Numbered from the stretch's first letter, positions 8,802 through 17,218 are shown. The stretch is DNA of 64,000 bases from Parabacteroides sp. TM07-1AC (GCF_003480915.1 NZ_QUKD01000013.1:1-64000), one strand, 5' to 3'. The notes: generated from the sequence alone by a model not told the origin. Made by a program: numbers and translations.

Positions 8802-9773
8802 TTATTCCGCTCCGTTTTCAAGAAGTTTTTCCACGATTTCGTTGAAGCCGCGCTCTCCTGCATAGTACAGGGCGGTGTGCTGGAGGTTGTCTGAGATGCT
8901 AACATTCGCGTGAAATTCAAGCAGGACGGACACAAAATCGTTGTGGCCCTCCTTGGCTGCAAGAATAAGCGGGGTTTCCCCGTTGTCATTCTGTGCGTCA
9001 ACCGCAGCTTTGGCCTTCAGCAGAGCCTCGCCTATAAAGCGGTTACCTGAAATGGCCGCGTAATGTATCGGGGCATTGCCGCTCAGCATAGCTTTGCCGG
9101 GATCGGCTCCGGTCCCGAGAAGAAGGTTGACCATGACAAGATTCCCCTGCATACAGGCGAGTATCAGCGGAGTCTCTCCGCCGTCATTCGTCGAGTCAAG
9201 CATGGACTTGTCTGACAGGAGCAGCGTGCGGACAATTTCACCCTGTCCGTTATACACGGCCTGATGAAGCGGGGTGTTGCCACGTGCATCCCGGTCATTC
9301 CCGCACGAGAGTCGGGCGACCACTTCCCGCAGCCCGTGGGCTGTGGCATAGTCGATGGCCTTGTGGCCGGAGGCATCGGCGACCTCCGTATCGGCTCCCT
9401 GATCCATCAGGAAAAGGGCGGCATCTGTACGCTTGTTGTCAAGCAGGCATATTAGCGGGGTTCGTCCTTCATTGTCCGTCACGTTGATGTCGGCCCCCTT
9501 CTGGAGCAGCTTCCCGAGGATTTCCTTGTTGCCGCTCCGTGCCGCCGCGTGGAGCGGGCTTTCGGAACGGTTGTTGATACATGACGCGTCGGCATCGTTG
9601 TCAAGAAGCAGAGCCACTATGTCCCTGTAACCTTTCTGACAGGCATAATAAAGAGCAGTGTTTCCTTCCTGATCCCTTTTGTTGATGTCAATTCCTCCCT
9701 TTTTCAGGAATATCTGGACAATGCTTTTCTGCCCGTTTCGGCAAGCATTGAGAAATGTCTGGTTGTTGTCCAT
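8802..9773 (-). CDS. Ankyrin-repeat protein
   Basis: 323 aa made almost entirely of about nine ankyrin repeats of ~33 residues. Canonical turns include GNTALYYACQKG near 37, SPLHAAARSG near 70, GNTPLHQAVYNG near 165 and GETPLILAAKEG near 265. No signal peptide, so probably cytosolic and a protein-binding scaffold. Ankyrin proteins are a known class of immunity proteins in polyimmunity loci. It is followed 41 bp later by the DUF1266 gene and preceded 10 bp earlier by a second ankyrin gene. Confidence 0.88.
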   Translation of the reverse strand: MDNNQTFLNACRNGQKSIVQIFLKKGGIDINKRDQEGNTALYYACQKGYRDIVALLLDNDADASCINNRSESPLHAAARSGNKEILGKLLQKGADINVTDNEGRTPLICLLDNKRTDAALFLMDQGADTEVADASGHKAIDYATAHGLREVVARLSCGNDRDARGNTPLHQAVYNGQGEIVRTLLLSDKSMLDSTNDGGETPLILACMQGNLVMVNLLLGTGADPGKAMLSGNAPIHYAAISGNRFIGEALLKAKAAVDAQNDNGETPLILAAKEGHNDFVSVLLEFHANVSISDNLQHTALYYAGERGFNEIVEKLLENGAE

Positions 9774-9783
9774 ATATCTTTGT

Positions 9784-11343
9784 TTAAGAATATTTCAATA
9801 ATAGTCTTACGAGATTGTCATTGTTGTAGTCTGCCGCCACGTCCATGGCCGTTTTGCCTTCATTGTTTACGGCATTTACGTCAGGCAGCTTGAAGTCCAG
9901 CAGGAGTTCAATCGCTTTCTGTGCCATGCTGTCACGACAACATGCCGCCACATAATGCAGGAGGGTGTTTCCCCGGTTGTCCGTCTTGTTCACGTCAGCT
10001 CCGGCTTCGAGAAGCTTTTCGAGGATTTCCGTGGGGTCGTCAGAACCGGCTGACCAGCCGTAAGGCACATATTTTTCGTTCGCCTTATGACCACCGAAGA
10101 GAATCATCATGGGAGTTTGGCCGGAAAGATTGGCGGCGTTGGGGTCGGCCTTTCCCTTGAGCAGCCAACCGAATGCCGTTTTACCCAACCTGTAGCCGGT
10201 ATGGCGGCAGGAAAGGGCAAGTGCCGTGTTGCCTTCCGTATCAACAGGAAGCTCGGGATTCCAGCCTTTTTCCTTCATCAGGTCAAGCAGCCCCTTGTAA
10301 ACCTCGGTATCCTTGCAGAAATAGTCCTTACTCACCCATACCGAAAAAGCCGTCTCTTCATTCGGGAAACGGTAATTCGGATTCGCTCCGCCGTTCAGAA
10401 TCATGGCCGGAGCATCCTGTATGCTGTCAAACCAACTGAACGCACAAGCGAGGGGCGACTTGCTTTCAAAGTCATACATATCCTTGTGCTCACACACCGT
10501 CTGCAGGTCTGCACCCGAACGCAGAATGGCATCCAGTGCCTCCATATCCTTCATGTACATAGCCTGGAATATGTCCATGTTGCCGTGCAAGGCCGAAAGT
10601 TCGTCAACATCGGGGTCGCTTCCGGAAAGGAAGGCCGCGATCTTCATCGCCTTGTTCTCTATGGCGGCATCCCAGGCTGTCTTTCCACTGTTTGACTTGT
10701 CTTCCGGATCGGCCTTGTCTTCTTCAACAAGCCTTCTGGCAAGTCGGTAGGCGGTTTCGCCATCATCCTCCAGCCTTGCAATCCTGCTCCTGATTTCCTC
10801 TATCTTGTTTTCGGGGTAACGGTATTGTACGGATTCGTCCAGTTCCTTTTTCGCGAACCGGATATCCCTTCTGATGTCGCCTGAAGCGGCACAAAAACCG
10901 AAAAGCACGTTCTCGCCGTTAAGGTCGGTTGAGTTGACGCGTGCTCCGGAATCTATGATCGCTTCCGCCATCTTGAAATGACGGTTCCTTATGCACTCGA
11001 TAAGGGCCGTCGTATTCTTGGCCGAACGCGGTATATTCGCTCCTTGTTCTATGAGCATGACGGCTATTTCTTTCAGTTTGTCTTCATCTGCACAGCCGGC
11101 ACTGGTTCTGCCGAGGATATGAATCGGGGTGGAACCGTTTGCATCCTTCGTGTTGGGTTCGGCATCACGTTCAAGAAGTATCTTGACCCCCTCCGTGTCT
11201 CCATACTGGCAGGCAAGATGCAACGGAGAACGGTCTTCGTACTGTTCGTCGCTGTCATCGACGGGCACTTCCCGGAGCGCCTGATGAATTGCATCCTTCG
11301 GCTGACTTGTCGAATAAAGTCTGTATATGTCACTGTATTTCAT
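9784..11343 (-). CDS. Long ankyrin-repeat protein
   Basis: 519 aa. Ankyrin repeats are clear at the N-terminus (RSPLHLACQYGDTEGVKILL near 38), in the middle (GKTAWDAAIENKAMKIAAFL near 220) and at the C-terminus (GNTLLHYVAACC near 455). A more degenerate linker of charged helices sits near 150-200. No secretion signal. Its start overlaps the stop of the upstream TPR-like gene by 4 bp, so it is translationally coupled. It is not a simple duplicate of the 323-aa ankyrin protein, since repeat number and spacing differ. Confidence 0.87.
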   Translation of the reverse strand: MKYSDIYRLYSTSQPKDAIHQALREVPVDDSDEQYEDRSPLHLACQYGDTEGVKILLERDAEPNTKDANGSTPIHILGRTSAGCADEDKLKEIAVMLIEQGANIPRSAKNTTALIECIRNRHFKMAEAIIDSGARVNSTDLNGENVLFGFCAASGDIRRDIRFAKKELDESVQYRYPENKIEEIRSRIARLEDDGETAYRLARRLVEEDKADPEDKSNSGKTAWDAAIENKAMKIAAFLSGSDPDVDELSALHGNMDIFQAMYMKDMEALDAILRSGADLQTVCEHKDMYDFESKSPLACAFSWFDSIQDAPAMILNGGANPNYRFPNEETAFSVWVSKDYFCKDTEVYKGLLDLMKEKGWNPELPVDTEGNTALALSCRHTGYRLGKTAFGWLLKGKADPNAANLSGQTPMMILFGGHKANEKYVPYGWSAGSDDPTEILEKLLEAGADVNKTDNRGNTLLHYVAACCRDSMAQKAIELLLDFKLPDVNAVNNEGKTAMDVAADYNNDNLVRLLLKYS

Positions 11344-11819
11344 GGTTGTATGTTTTTTATCAGTTCTTCAATGTGTTGATATTTATTGCCCAAACGGGCG
11401 TGGATAGTCCGCACCTCCGTGTGCAGGTGCAGTCTGGCCGACACTTTCGCTTTCAGCCTCAACAGTTGTACGGCGGCGAGGTTATCGGGAGCATCCTCCG
11501 GCATGGGACAACCGGCAGGGCTTTTTTCGTATTCCCAGCGGAGGACGGCTTCCGGCAGGTTTTCCGGCAGACGTTCCGTTAACGGTGGCAGCAGCCTCTC
11601 CGCTTCCAACAGCAGGGAACGGCAGTCATTATACAGAGCAAGGTAGTAGTAGCATAACGCCTTGTTGTAAAGTGTCGGCAGGTCAGACTTTCCTGCCTGC
11701 GTGAAACAGGAGAAGGCAAAGGCATATTCGCCACTTACCATATAGGTAATACCTGCGGAAAAAAGTTCTTTTTTCTGGGATTCAGGCATGGTTTGTTTAT
11801 TTCCATATATTCCAATCAT
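11340..11819 (-). CDS. Small TPR-like protein, first gene of the array
   Basis: 159 aa as an open frame. The Met at codon 11 (11789) is an equally good start. Two tetratricopeptide-like helix pairs are visible (YMVSGEYAFAFSCFTQAG, then LYNKALCYYYLALYNDCRSLLLEAERLLP), after which the sequence is Pro-rich and then helical. TPR proteins bind other proteins. This one may be a partner of the coupled ankyrin protein. It is the promoter-proximal gene of the whole minus-strand array. Confidence 0.65.
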   Translation of the reverse strand: MIGIYGNKQTMPESQKKELFSAGITYMVSGEYAFAFSCFTQAGKSDLPTLYNKALCYYYLALYNDCRSLLLEAERLLPPLTERLPENLPEAVLRWEYEKSPAGCPMPEDAPDNLAAVQLLRLKAKVSARLHLHTEVRTIHARLGNKYQHIEELIKNIQP

Positions 11820-11865
11820 AGATACTTAAACACTAAAAGAGATTTCAGACTGTTATGGGTGGAAA

Positions 11866-11915
11866 CAAAAAACCGACGATATTCGGGCGCAGAGAACGCT
11901 CCCCAGTACCGTCGG
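11866..11915 (-). terminator. Hairpin with T-tract just before the first array gene
   Basis: Outer arms CCGACG (11873-11878) and CGTCGG (11910-11915) pair. A weaker inner stem forms around 11885-11901. On the minus strand the structure is followed directly by TTTTTTG. It could terminate transcription arriving from the IS side, or act as a leader attenuator about 50 bp before the first array gene. The sequence alone does not decide. Confidence 0.45.
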
Positions 11916-12066
11916 ACCATAAAAATATCCTGCCTTTTTTGAGACAATATGGCAGAGGATGAGTATTTATAGGAACTTTTGTCGTAAGACAAGGATAACC
12001 CCGGATAATTGATTCCGGTAATCCATTGTAAATTAAATGTTTTATTATATATTGACGCGCGATAAT

Positions 12067-12088
12067 TGTGTGTGTGTGTGTGTGTGTG
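12067..12088. repeat. (TG)11 microsatellite
   Basis: Eleven uninterrupted TG units, followed by TT. Long dinucleotide runs are uncommon in bacterial chromosomes and can change length by slipped-strand mispairing. It is not inside a supported gene and lies about 250 bp upstream of the array's first start codon. Confidence 0.9.
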
Positions 12089-12347
12089 TTTACACGAATT
12101 TTCCACACTGCCAAATTATTAATACACTTTTTAAGGGAATATGTAAGGTAACTAATGCACACAAGAAAAACGTCCGCTTTATGCGAAGCTTCGCTCAAAC
12201 AAATATCATTTGTTAAAATCGAGCGACATTTTACAATGTATCCATTGTCATACATATCAGTTTATTAGAGTGAATACTTCTTCAAATACAAAAATAGAAA
12301 AATGTTTTGTTCTGCAATGAAATAACCGACACTTTTTTCAGGGAAAA

Positions 12348-13672
12348 CATTAGTGTCCCGTTAAAATGGGACGAGTTAAACAATTAATCAAATAGCCCCG
12401 GAATAAGGGGATTATTTAGATCTTTGACATCATTGAAATTAGTCTTATCGAACAGGTCACGCAAGTGGGTTTTGTCAGTCAATGATATGCTGAGAATTTG
12501 CAAAACTTCATAGGTTGAGCGTTTCAACTTCATATCATGTTGGACAATAGCCACAAGGCAGTATGTGATAATAGCCACACTGATTTGTATGCGAACAGCG
12601 TTCTCTGTTGTGCCCCAAAATTTCTTTATCTTGAGATGCTGCTTGAGCCATTTGAAGAACAGCTCGATTAACCATCTTTTCTTATAAAGATTGGCGATAT
12701 CCAGTGCAGAAAGTTGTTTTGCATTTGTCAAAAAAGTGAACTCACGGTCATCTTCTTCATCGTAATATCGGACGAGTCTGAATGACTCAGGATATTTCTT
12801 CTCGGAGAGATAGCCGGTCAGTTTCACTTCCGCATCTGTCATTATATTCTTTGGCATTCTTCGCTTCCATTGGACTGTCTTATACTTTAAATTCGTCTTG
12901 GCTCTGACAACAAAGAAAGAGTCTGTAAGATGTATCTTATAGAGTTCTTTAAAGGAATCATAAGCCCTGTCGAAGATATAATAAGCATTTGGTTCATAAT
13001 GGATTGAAGACAGTAATGTAGAATCATGCTTTGATGCAGTGGTTACGGTATAGAAGGCAGGAACTTGTGCTTCAATGTCATATAAGACATGAGCCTTAAC
13101 TCCTCCTTTCTTGTTTCGGAACTTTGCCCATGGGAATGTTGCAAGACATAACGGAATCGTTGTTGAATCAAACGCATATTTCTTTCCGGAAATGTCAAGG
13201 ATGTTGGTCGTCCGCTTCTCGCAGGCTTCCTTCATCATATAGAATGCAAATTCTTCAAAAATTCTATAATCACGGTTCCGGTTGGCTGTCGCAAGAGTTG
13301 TCTTGGCTATCGGTTCACGACCTAACCCAAGATGATATTGCTTGGCCCTATGCGCCTCGAAAGCAACGATTAAGTCTCGCAGGCTCTCACGGTTACTCAG
13401 TTGTCCAAACATCATCGCGAGCATCTGATTCCAGCAAGTGAAATGTTTCACATATCGGTTGCCACCATACTTGCGAACATAGTTGTTAAACTGAGTCCTG
13501 TTCAGAAAAGCGGTTAATTGAGAGAATACGTATTTGTCTTGGAACATAGCAGCCATTTGTATTAGACTGCAAAGTTGCAAAATCAAGTCCGTTTCATTTC
13601 AAAAAACCGTGTAATTGACTATATTTCAATAATTTCAAAGAACTATTTATCCACTTTTACGGGACAGTAGTG
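12348..13672 (-). mobile_element. Complete IS4-type insertion sequence, 1325 bp
   Basis: The element is bounded by imperfect inverted repeats. The left end reads CATTAGTGTCCCGTTAAAA and the complemented right end reads CACTACTGTCCCGTAAAAG. It is flanked by 9-bp direct repeats CAGGGAAAA at 12339-12347 and 13673-13681, which fit a target-site duplication. One intact transposase gene fills it. Intact ends, gene and target duplication suggest a recent insertion. Removing it and one repeat joins two AT-rich intergenic stretches, so no gene was broken. Confidence 0.9.
12384..13586 (-). CDS. IS4-family transposase (DUF4372 plus DDE domain)
   Basis: 400 aa as an open frame. The family usually begins near KYVFSQL, so the Met at codon 11 or 14 is the likelier start. 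The N-terminal DUF4372 DNA-binding part holds NRYVKHFTCWNQMLAMMFGQ and the RESLRDL helix. The DDE catalytic core contains AFDSTTIPL (first Asp), FDRAYDSF (second Asp) and the YKKRWLIELFFKWLKQHLKIK segment with the catalytic Glu (YREK-like motif of IS4 elements). It appears intact and would catalyse cut-and-paste movement of the element. Confidence 0.93.
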   Translation of the reverse strand: MILQLCSLIQMAAMFQDKYVFSQLTAFLNRTQFNNYVRKYGGNRYVKHFTCWNQMLAMMFGQLSNRESLRDLIVAFEAHRAKQYHLGLGREPIAKTTLATANRNRDYRIFEEFAFYMMKEACEKRTTNILDISGKKYAFDSTTIPLCLATFPWAKFRNKKGGVKAHVLYDIEAQVPAFYTVTTASKHDSTLLSSIHYEPNAYYIFDRAYDSFKELYKIHLTDSFFVVRAKTNLKYKTVQWKRRMPKNIMTDAEVKLTGYLSEKKYPESFRLVRYYDEEDDREFTFLTNAKQLSALDIANLYKKRWLIELFFKWLKQHLKIKKFWGTTENAVRIQISVAIITYCLVAIVQHDMKLKRSTYEVLQILSISLTDKTHLRDLFDKTNFNDVKDLNNPLIPGLFD

Positions 13673-14153
13673 CAGGGAAAAATAAAAATGGCTTTATTAT
13701 AATTGCCTTGTACCATAGAAAACGGGCAGAGAGCATGCAGTTGCTCATCTGCCCGTCCTGTAGGGAGAACCGTTTCATGCCGCTATCGGATTCACTTTCA
13801 ATGTAGTCTGAAAGATGAACGCCTCTACTTTCATGTTGATTATGAAACATTGTTGGTGTGCGTGATAAGACTTCATGCCTTATTCAAACCTAAATCCAAC
13901 GGGCACAAAAACAAGTAAATAATTATTCAATGTCTTGAGATTATTAAATACCGCAAAGGCAGTAAGGAATATAGCAGATTGGATTATTCTAAAAGGCCAA
14001 ATTTATATCTTCTTTTGGCGGCATATTACAAGGAACTTGCCACCCGTTCAGGGGGGCTCTTGTGGAAACGGAACTAACAAACAAGCAGTAATTTCGTTTC
14101 TTGTTCATGGTAAAGACTACGACAACAAATCCGGTAGCGGTATTTACTGTTAT
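13673..14153. other. 481-bp gene-free region between the IS and the phage remnant
   Basis: No supported gene; short open frames here have no recognisable features. Contents are the right-hand IS target repeat, one strong hairpin (13722-13756), an AT-rich middle, and a G6 run near 14054. It lies downstream of the minus-strand phage genes, so lost phage sequence may have ended here. Confidence 0.5.
13722..13756 (-). terminator. Putative intrinsic terminator of the phage-remnant genes
   Basis: Perfect 9-bp arms ACGGGCAGA (13722-13730) and TCTGCCCGT (13748-13756) enclose an inner GAGC/GCTC pair. On the minus strand the stem is followed by TTTTC. It would stop transcription coming from the 17,218-14,154 genes. 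Confidence 0.5.
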
Positions 14154-15173
14154 TTAGGTCAGCCACGGGTTTCGATACGGGTCATAATCTGTTTGGAAAG
14201 TAGCCAGTTGCCAATCGGTAACCGGCTTTTTCGTGTCATCGACTTTACGGGGGATTTGTGGATTAAGTCGCAATTTGGCGGCATCATTAAGCCATTTCAT
14301 GCTGTCCTCGTAATCGCGCATACGGACAACACTGACATTATTCGGGGCAATGAGTTTCGTGAGCTCGTAGATAGCCAATCGAACCATATGCTTCTTGAGG
14401 TTGTAGTTTCGTGGATCGTGTAATGATAGGTTTAGACCGACTTGCGGCGTGTCCGCGTTCACATCCGTTTCCGGGTAAAATACCCGTCCGTCATAAACTA
14501 CATATTCGTGTTCCGACAATTCGTAGGCATTGTATGATGAATCGTAATCGGCTATGGCTCCCCAGCAGTCGGAAACCATCGGGTCAAGATTGTAATCGAA
14601 ACCTTCAAGCGTCATCAAAGTATAGAATGCTCCTTCATACTCGACGACTGCCCACAGAGGATACTCGACAGGCTGCCATAACGAGGCTTCCGCCTCGATC
14701 CAACCGCCGACCAACGGGATACGGACATCATCGAACTTGTACCCGTTTTCATTAAGACAAGTATAAACAATGCCGTTATAATTCACTTTATCTCCCGGAT
14801 AATAGGTGTTGAACTGGGAATAATTTACAACTTGTCCCGCATCGACACGGATATCAGAACTCTCTTCCCAATAGACAACCGTTGCCGGCTTGCGATAGCC
14901 GCTGACGGAGCGTATCACCTCATGGATTTGTCCCTCGAAATAGACATGCACACCCACGGGATAGGTAATCCGACGGTCGTATTCGGCGATATATTTTCCT
15001 TTTGCAAGTTCCTTTTCAATCTCGTAGTTCTCCGACAAATATTCCACGATACTCATCTCCGTCGATTCTTCCGCCTGGATGAATCGTGCATCATTGCCCC
15101 GCGTGAGTTGTGCCAGGGCTTCCGGAGTAATTATCCCAAGATAGTCGTCATTATTGAGAAACCGTCTGTACAT
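14154..15173 (-). CDS. Phage structural-type protein with carbohydrate-binding-like repeats
   Basis: 339 aa. The first ~60 residues (GIITPEALAQLTRG) resemble phage head-completion proteins of the Mu gp36 / DUF1320 type. The middle contains four to five short repeats of the form Y-x-x-G-x-x-V-x-Y-x-G-x-x-Y (YPVGVHVYFEG, YYPGDKVNYNGIVYTC, YPLWAVVEYEGAFYTL, EHEYVVYDGRVFYP), which look like chitin-binding CBM5/12-style modules. It directly follows the terminase gene (15-bp gap), a normal place for a head or adaptor protein. Family assignment is tentative and a virion role is inferred from context. Confidence 0.6.
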   Translation of the reverse strand: MYRRFLNNDDYLGIITPEALAQLTRGNDARFIQAEESTEMSIVEYLSENYEIEKELAKGKYIAEYDRRITYPVGVHVYFEGQIHEVIRSVSGYRKPATVVYWEESSDIRVDAGQVVNYSQFNTYYPGDKVNYNGIVYTCLNENGYKFDDVRIPLVGGWIEAEASLWQPVEYPLWAVVEYEGAFYTLMTLEGFDYNLDPMVSDCWGAIADYDSSYNAYELSEHEYVVYDGRVFYPETDVNADTPQVGLNLSLHDPRNYNLKKHMVRLAIYELTKLIAPNNVSVVRMRDYEDSMKWLNDAAKLRLNPQIPRKVDDTKKPVTDWQLATFQTDYDPYRNPWLT

Positions 15174-15188
15174 ATCCTTGTTCCGTTA

Positions 15189-16778
15189 TTAGTATGAAAA
15201 TCCTTCCTGAATTACCGATGTGGATACCACATACCCGTTCCCGTCGCCTCCGCTCTTGAACTTGTACCAGCTGTCACGCAGGTAGTAACAGAGCAGGTAG
15301 TCAAGGCAGTCGGACAAGTGCCCGTACCGTTCATATTTGACACCGGTTTTCGGGTCGGTGGTCTTCTGTTTGCTCTTGGTACCGTCCTCGTTACGAAGCT
15401 GGTAAATCAGATCCTGGGTAAGTTTGCGACATTTGATATCGATTTGTATCTCCCAGCCTTCATAGCCCCCGAATACCTCGTTGACGAACTCGCACCGTGT
15501 AGCCTGCGGAGGCTGCTTGCGTAATAGCTTTACCTTCGGTCGCAGGATTCCTCTGCCGAAAGTGTCCGTGATGATGGTATAGTTGTTGATGCCGTCCTCG
15601 TTGGTGGTGGAGCGTTGTAACCCGGAAGGGTCACCGGTCACATCCACTCCGCCGATATGCTTGTCCCGGTAAAGTTTTAAGCGTACTTTCCGTGCCAACG
15701 CAGGTGTGTTGTTCTCCTTTTCCTCCGGCTTGCCGAGTATCTCTTCCAGTATATAGACCTTCCTGTTTTCATAGTCTATTTGTGCGGAGAGCACCGACAT
15801 TTGGGGGGCAACATTGAAGTCCCACACCGTGATGAGCGGCTTGGTCGGATCGTATGCTTTTTCTTTCAGTCCGGTAACGAGATGCCGGGAGCCGTCGAAA
15901 CTGTTATAAATCGCCATATCGTTGGCTTCCACGAAATCCCAGTTGCCATAGAGCAGGCGTTCCTTTGTCGCCTGATCCCGGATCTTGTTCAGGGCCGCCT
16001 CGTACACCTGACGGAAAGCGATATTCGGGTTGTCAAACACGGAAAAAGGTATATACGCTTCACCCTCGCGGCAGATGACCTTGTCTCCGTTTTCGTCCTG
16101 CACGAAGCGGGAACGCACCCAGTTAATCGTCGGATTGGTGGTGAGCAGCATTCTCGGGGTCTTGAATGTCTCATGGGTTCTCCAGCGGAGACGGGAGAAC
16201 AGTACTTCGACGGCCCGTTCCGAGATTTCCGACACCTCATCCACCATGGCGATGGTATATTCCGAAGAGCCGAAACGCTCGAAGTTGGGGTCGCTGGGGA
16301 TATCCGCCATCTCCTTCATGATGATGACCGAGTCATTCCAGAATGTGAGCGTGCCTTCGAGGTTGTTTATCTTGTAGTTTGTATCCTCTTTCAGTCCCCA
16401 GTCCTTCAGAATCGACTTGATGGTGTTCCATGTCGATTCCTTTAACGACTTGAGTGTCTTACGGGCCACCACCGCACGGATATTCTCGAACCGAATACAT
16501 GAAGACACCAGCCAAACGCTGCCGATATACGATTTTCCGCCGCCGGCCGCTCCGCCTCCCAGTATCAGCTGCGGCAGGTTCTGCGACTTGCAATGCCTGC
16601 ATTGAGGCCTGTACTGAGGGTTGCCTTGCTGGTCATAACCGATAAGGATTTGCTCGATCTCCCCGCCACAATGGGGACAATAGTTCGGTTGCAACAGTTT
16701 CCAGAGTTCATACTGCCGTGGGGACGGTTTGAACTCGATGCGCAGGTTTCTGGGTGGTTTGAGCCTGTTGACCGCCAT
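15189..16778 (-). CDS. terL: Phage terminase large subunit
   Basis: ATPase-nuclease that packages DNA into phage heads. 529 aa from the ATG at 16778, chosen because it sits 5 bp after the upstream gene, whereas the longer frame overlaps that gene by 118 bp. A zinc-finger-like insert has Cys34/Cys37 and Cys60/Cys63. Walker A is GGGAAGGGKS at 74-83, Walker B is TIAMVDEVSE, and the coupling motif is LLTTNPT. The C-terminal RNase-H-like nuclease shows acidic residues in VWDFNVAP, GVDVTGDPSG and HLSDCLDYLL. All key residues look intact. No portal, capsid, tail or small-terminase gene is nearby. Confidence 0.92.
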   Translation of the reverse strand: MAVNRLKPPRNLRIEFKPSPRQYELWKLLQPNYCPHCGGEIEQILIGYDQQGNPQYRPQCRHCKSQNLPQLILGGGAAGGGKSYIGSVWLVSSCIRFENIRAVVARKTLKSLKESTWNTIKSILKDWGLKEDTNYKINNLEGTLTFWNDSVIIMKEMADIPSDPNFERFGSSEYTIAMVDEVSEISERAVEVLFSRLRWRTHETFKTPRMLLTTNPTINWVRSRFVQDENGDKVICREGEAYIPFSVFDNPNIAFRQVYEAALNKIRDQATKERLLYGNWDFVEANDMAIYNSFDGSRHLVTGLKEKAYDPTKPLITVWDFNVAPQMSVLSAQIDYENRKVYILEEILGKPEEKENNTPALARKVRLKLYRDKHIGGVDVTGDPSGLQRSTTNEDGINNYTIITDTFGRGILRPKVKLLRKQPPQATRCEFVNEVFGGYEGWEIQIDIKCRKLTQDLIYQLRNEDGTKSKQKTTDPKTGVKYERYGHLSDCLDYLLCYYLRDSWYKFKSGGDGNGYVVSTSVIQEGFSY

Positions 16779-16783
16779 TCGAT

Positions 16784-17218
16784 TTATATAATCTGAATGG
16801 TTATGTCCCTTTCGGACTCGAGCATGGCATACAGTTTTTGGAATGTAGTACGGGATTCCAAAACTTTTCCCTTGACCGTATTCTTTCCCACGATGATACA
16901 ACCGGCGGAATCTCCCTCGGTGTTGCCTGAATGGATCAGGATGCCGAGGAAATGAGGTACATCGTGCAGATATGGCATTTTTTTCTTGTACTTGGGGCTG
17001 TACTGAAGGGTAACTTTATAAGTCCCGGCAGGAATGGCGGTCTTGGAATAGACCTTTTCCTTGCAGGTACAGGAACGGCCGCGAGGAGTATCCGGACAGG
17101 TTGCCGGAAGTTCCCTCACGGCATCTTCGATGGTATTACAGAAAAATTTGCCGTCGATGGACAGGTCGCCTATGGTATAGGTCTGACCTTTGAATTTGCG
17201 GTTGAGTGTCAGCTTCAT
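16784..17218 (-). CDS. DUF5675 family protein, probable phage cell-wall gene
   Basis: 144 aa. It follows the DUF5675 pattern: an N-terminal TYTIGDLSIDGKFFCNTIED, a central AIPAGTYKVTLQYSPK, and a C-terminal HSGNTEGDSAGCIIVG. The last segment resembles the His...Ser-x-Gly-Cys active site of L,D-transpeptidase-like enzymes. DUF5675 genes are frequent in phages and mobile elements, where a lysis or peptidoglycan role has been supposed. That role is inference. It lies immediately upstream of terL on the same strand. Confidence 0.75.
   Translation of the reverse strand: MKLTLNRKFKGQTYTIGDLSIDGKFFCNTIEDAVRELPATCPDTPRGRSCTCKEKVYSKTAIPAGTYKVTLQYSPKYKKKMPYLHDVPHFLGILIHSGNTEGDSAGCIIVGKNTVKGKVLESRTTFQKLYAMLESERDITIQII

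Larger units (their letters stand above)
11820..12347. other. 528-bp gene-free region upstream of the array
   Basis: No credible gene. It holds a hairpin followed by T6 on the minus strand, a run of TG dinucleotides, and a 12-bp perfect palindrome GCGAAGCTTCGC at 12183-12194. It should carry the promoter for the 11,819-84 array, but I found no clear TAnnTTTG box on the minus strand. The open frame through it on the minus strand is only a translation of the repeat and has no family resemblance. Confidence 0.5.

Noticed and set aside
84..11819. Integron-type cassette array with attC sites
   Set aside because: I looked for a shared repeat in the intergenic gaps and found none. The gaps are short and unrelated, and the recombinase is at the downstream end, so a true integron is not supported.
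11845..12255. 136-codon minus-strand frame containing a Thr-His repeat
   Set aside because: The repeat is just the TG microsatellite read in frame. There is no family resemblance, and the frame overlaps the hairpin upstream of the array.
13703..13918. 71-codon plus-strand frame after the IS
   Set aside because: It passes through a strong hairpin, has no family resemblance and has no gene context. Treated as intergenic.
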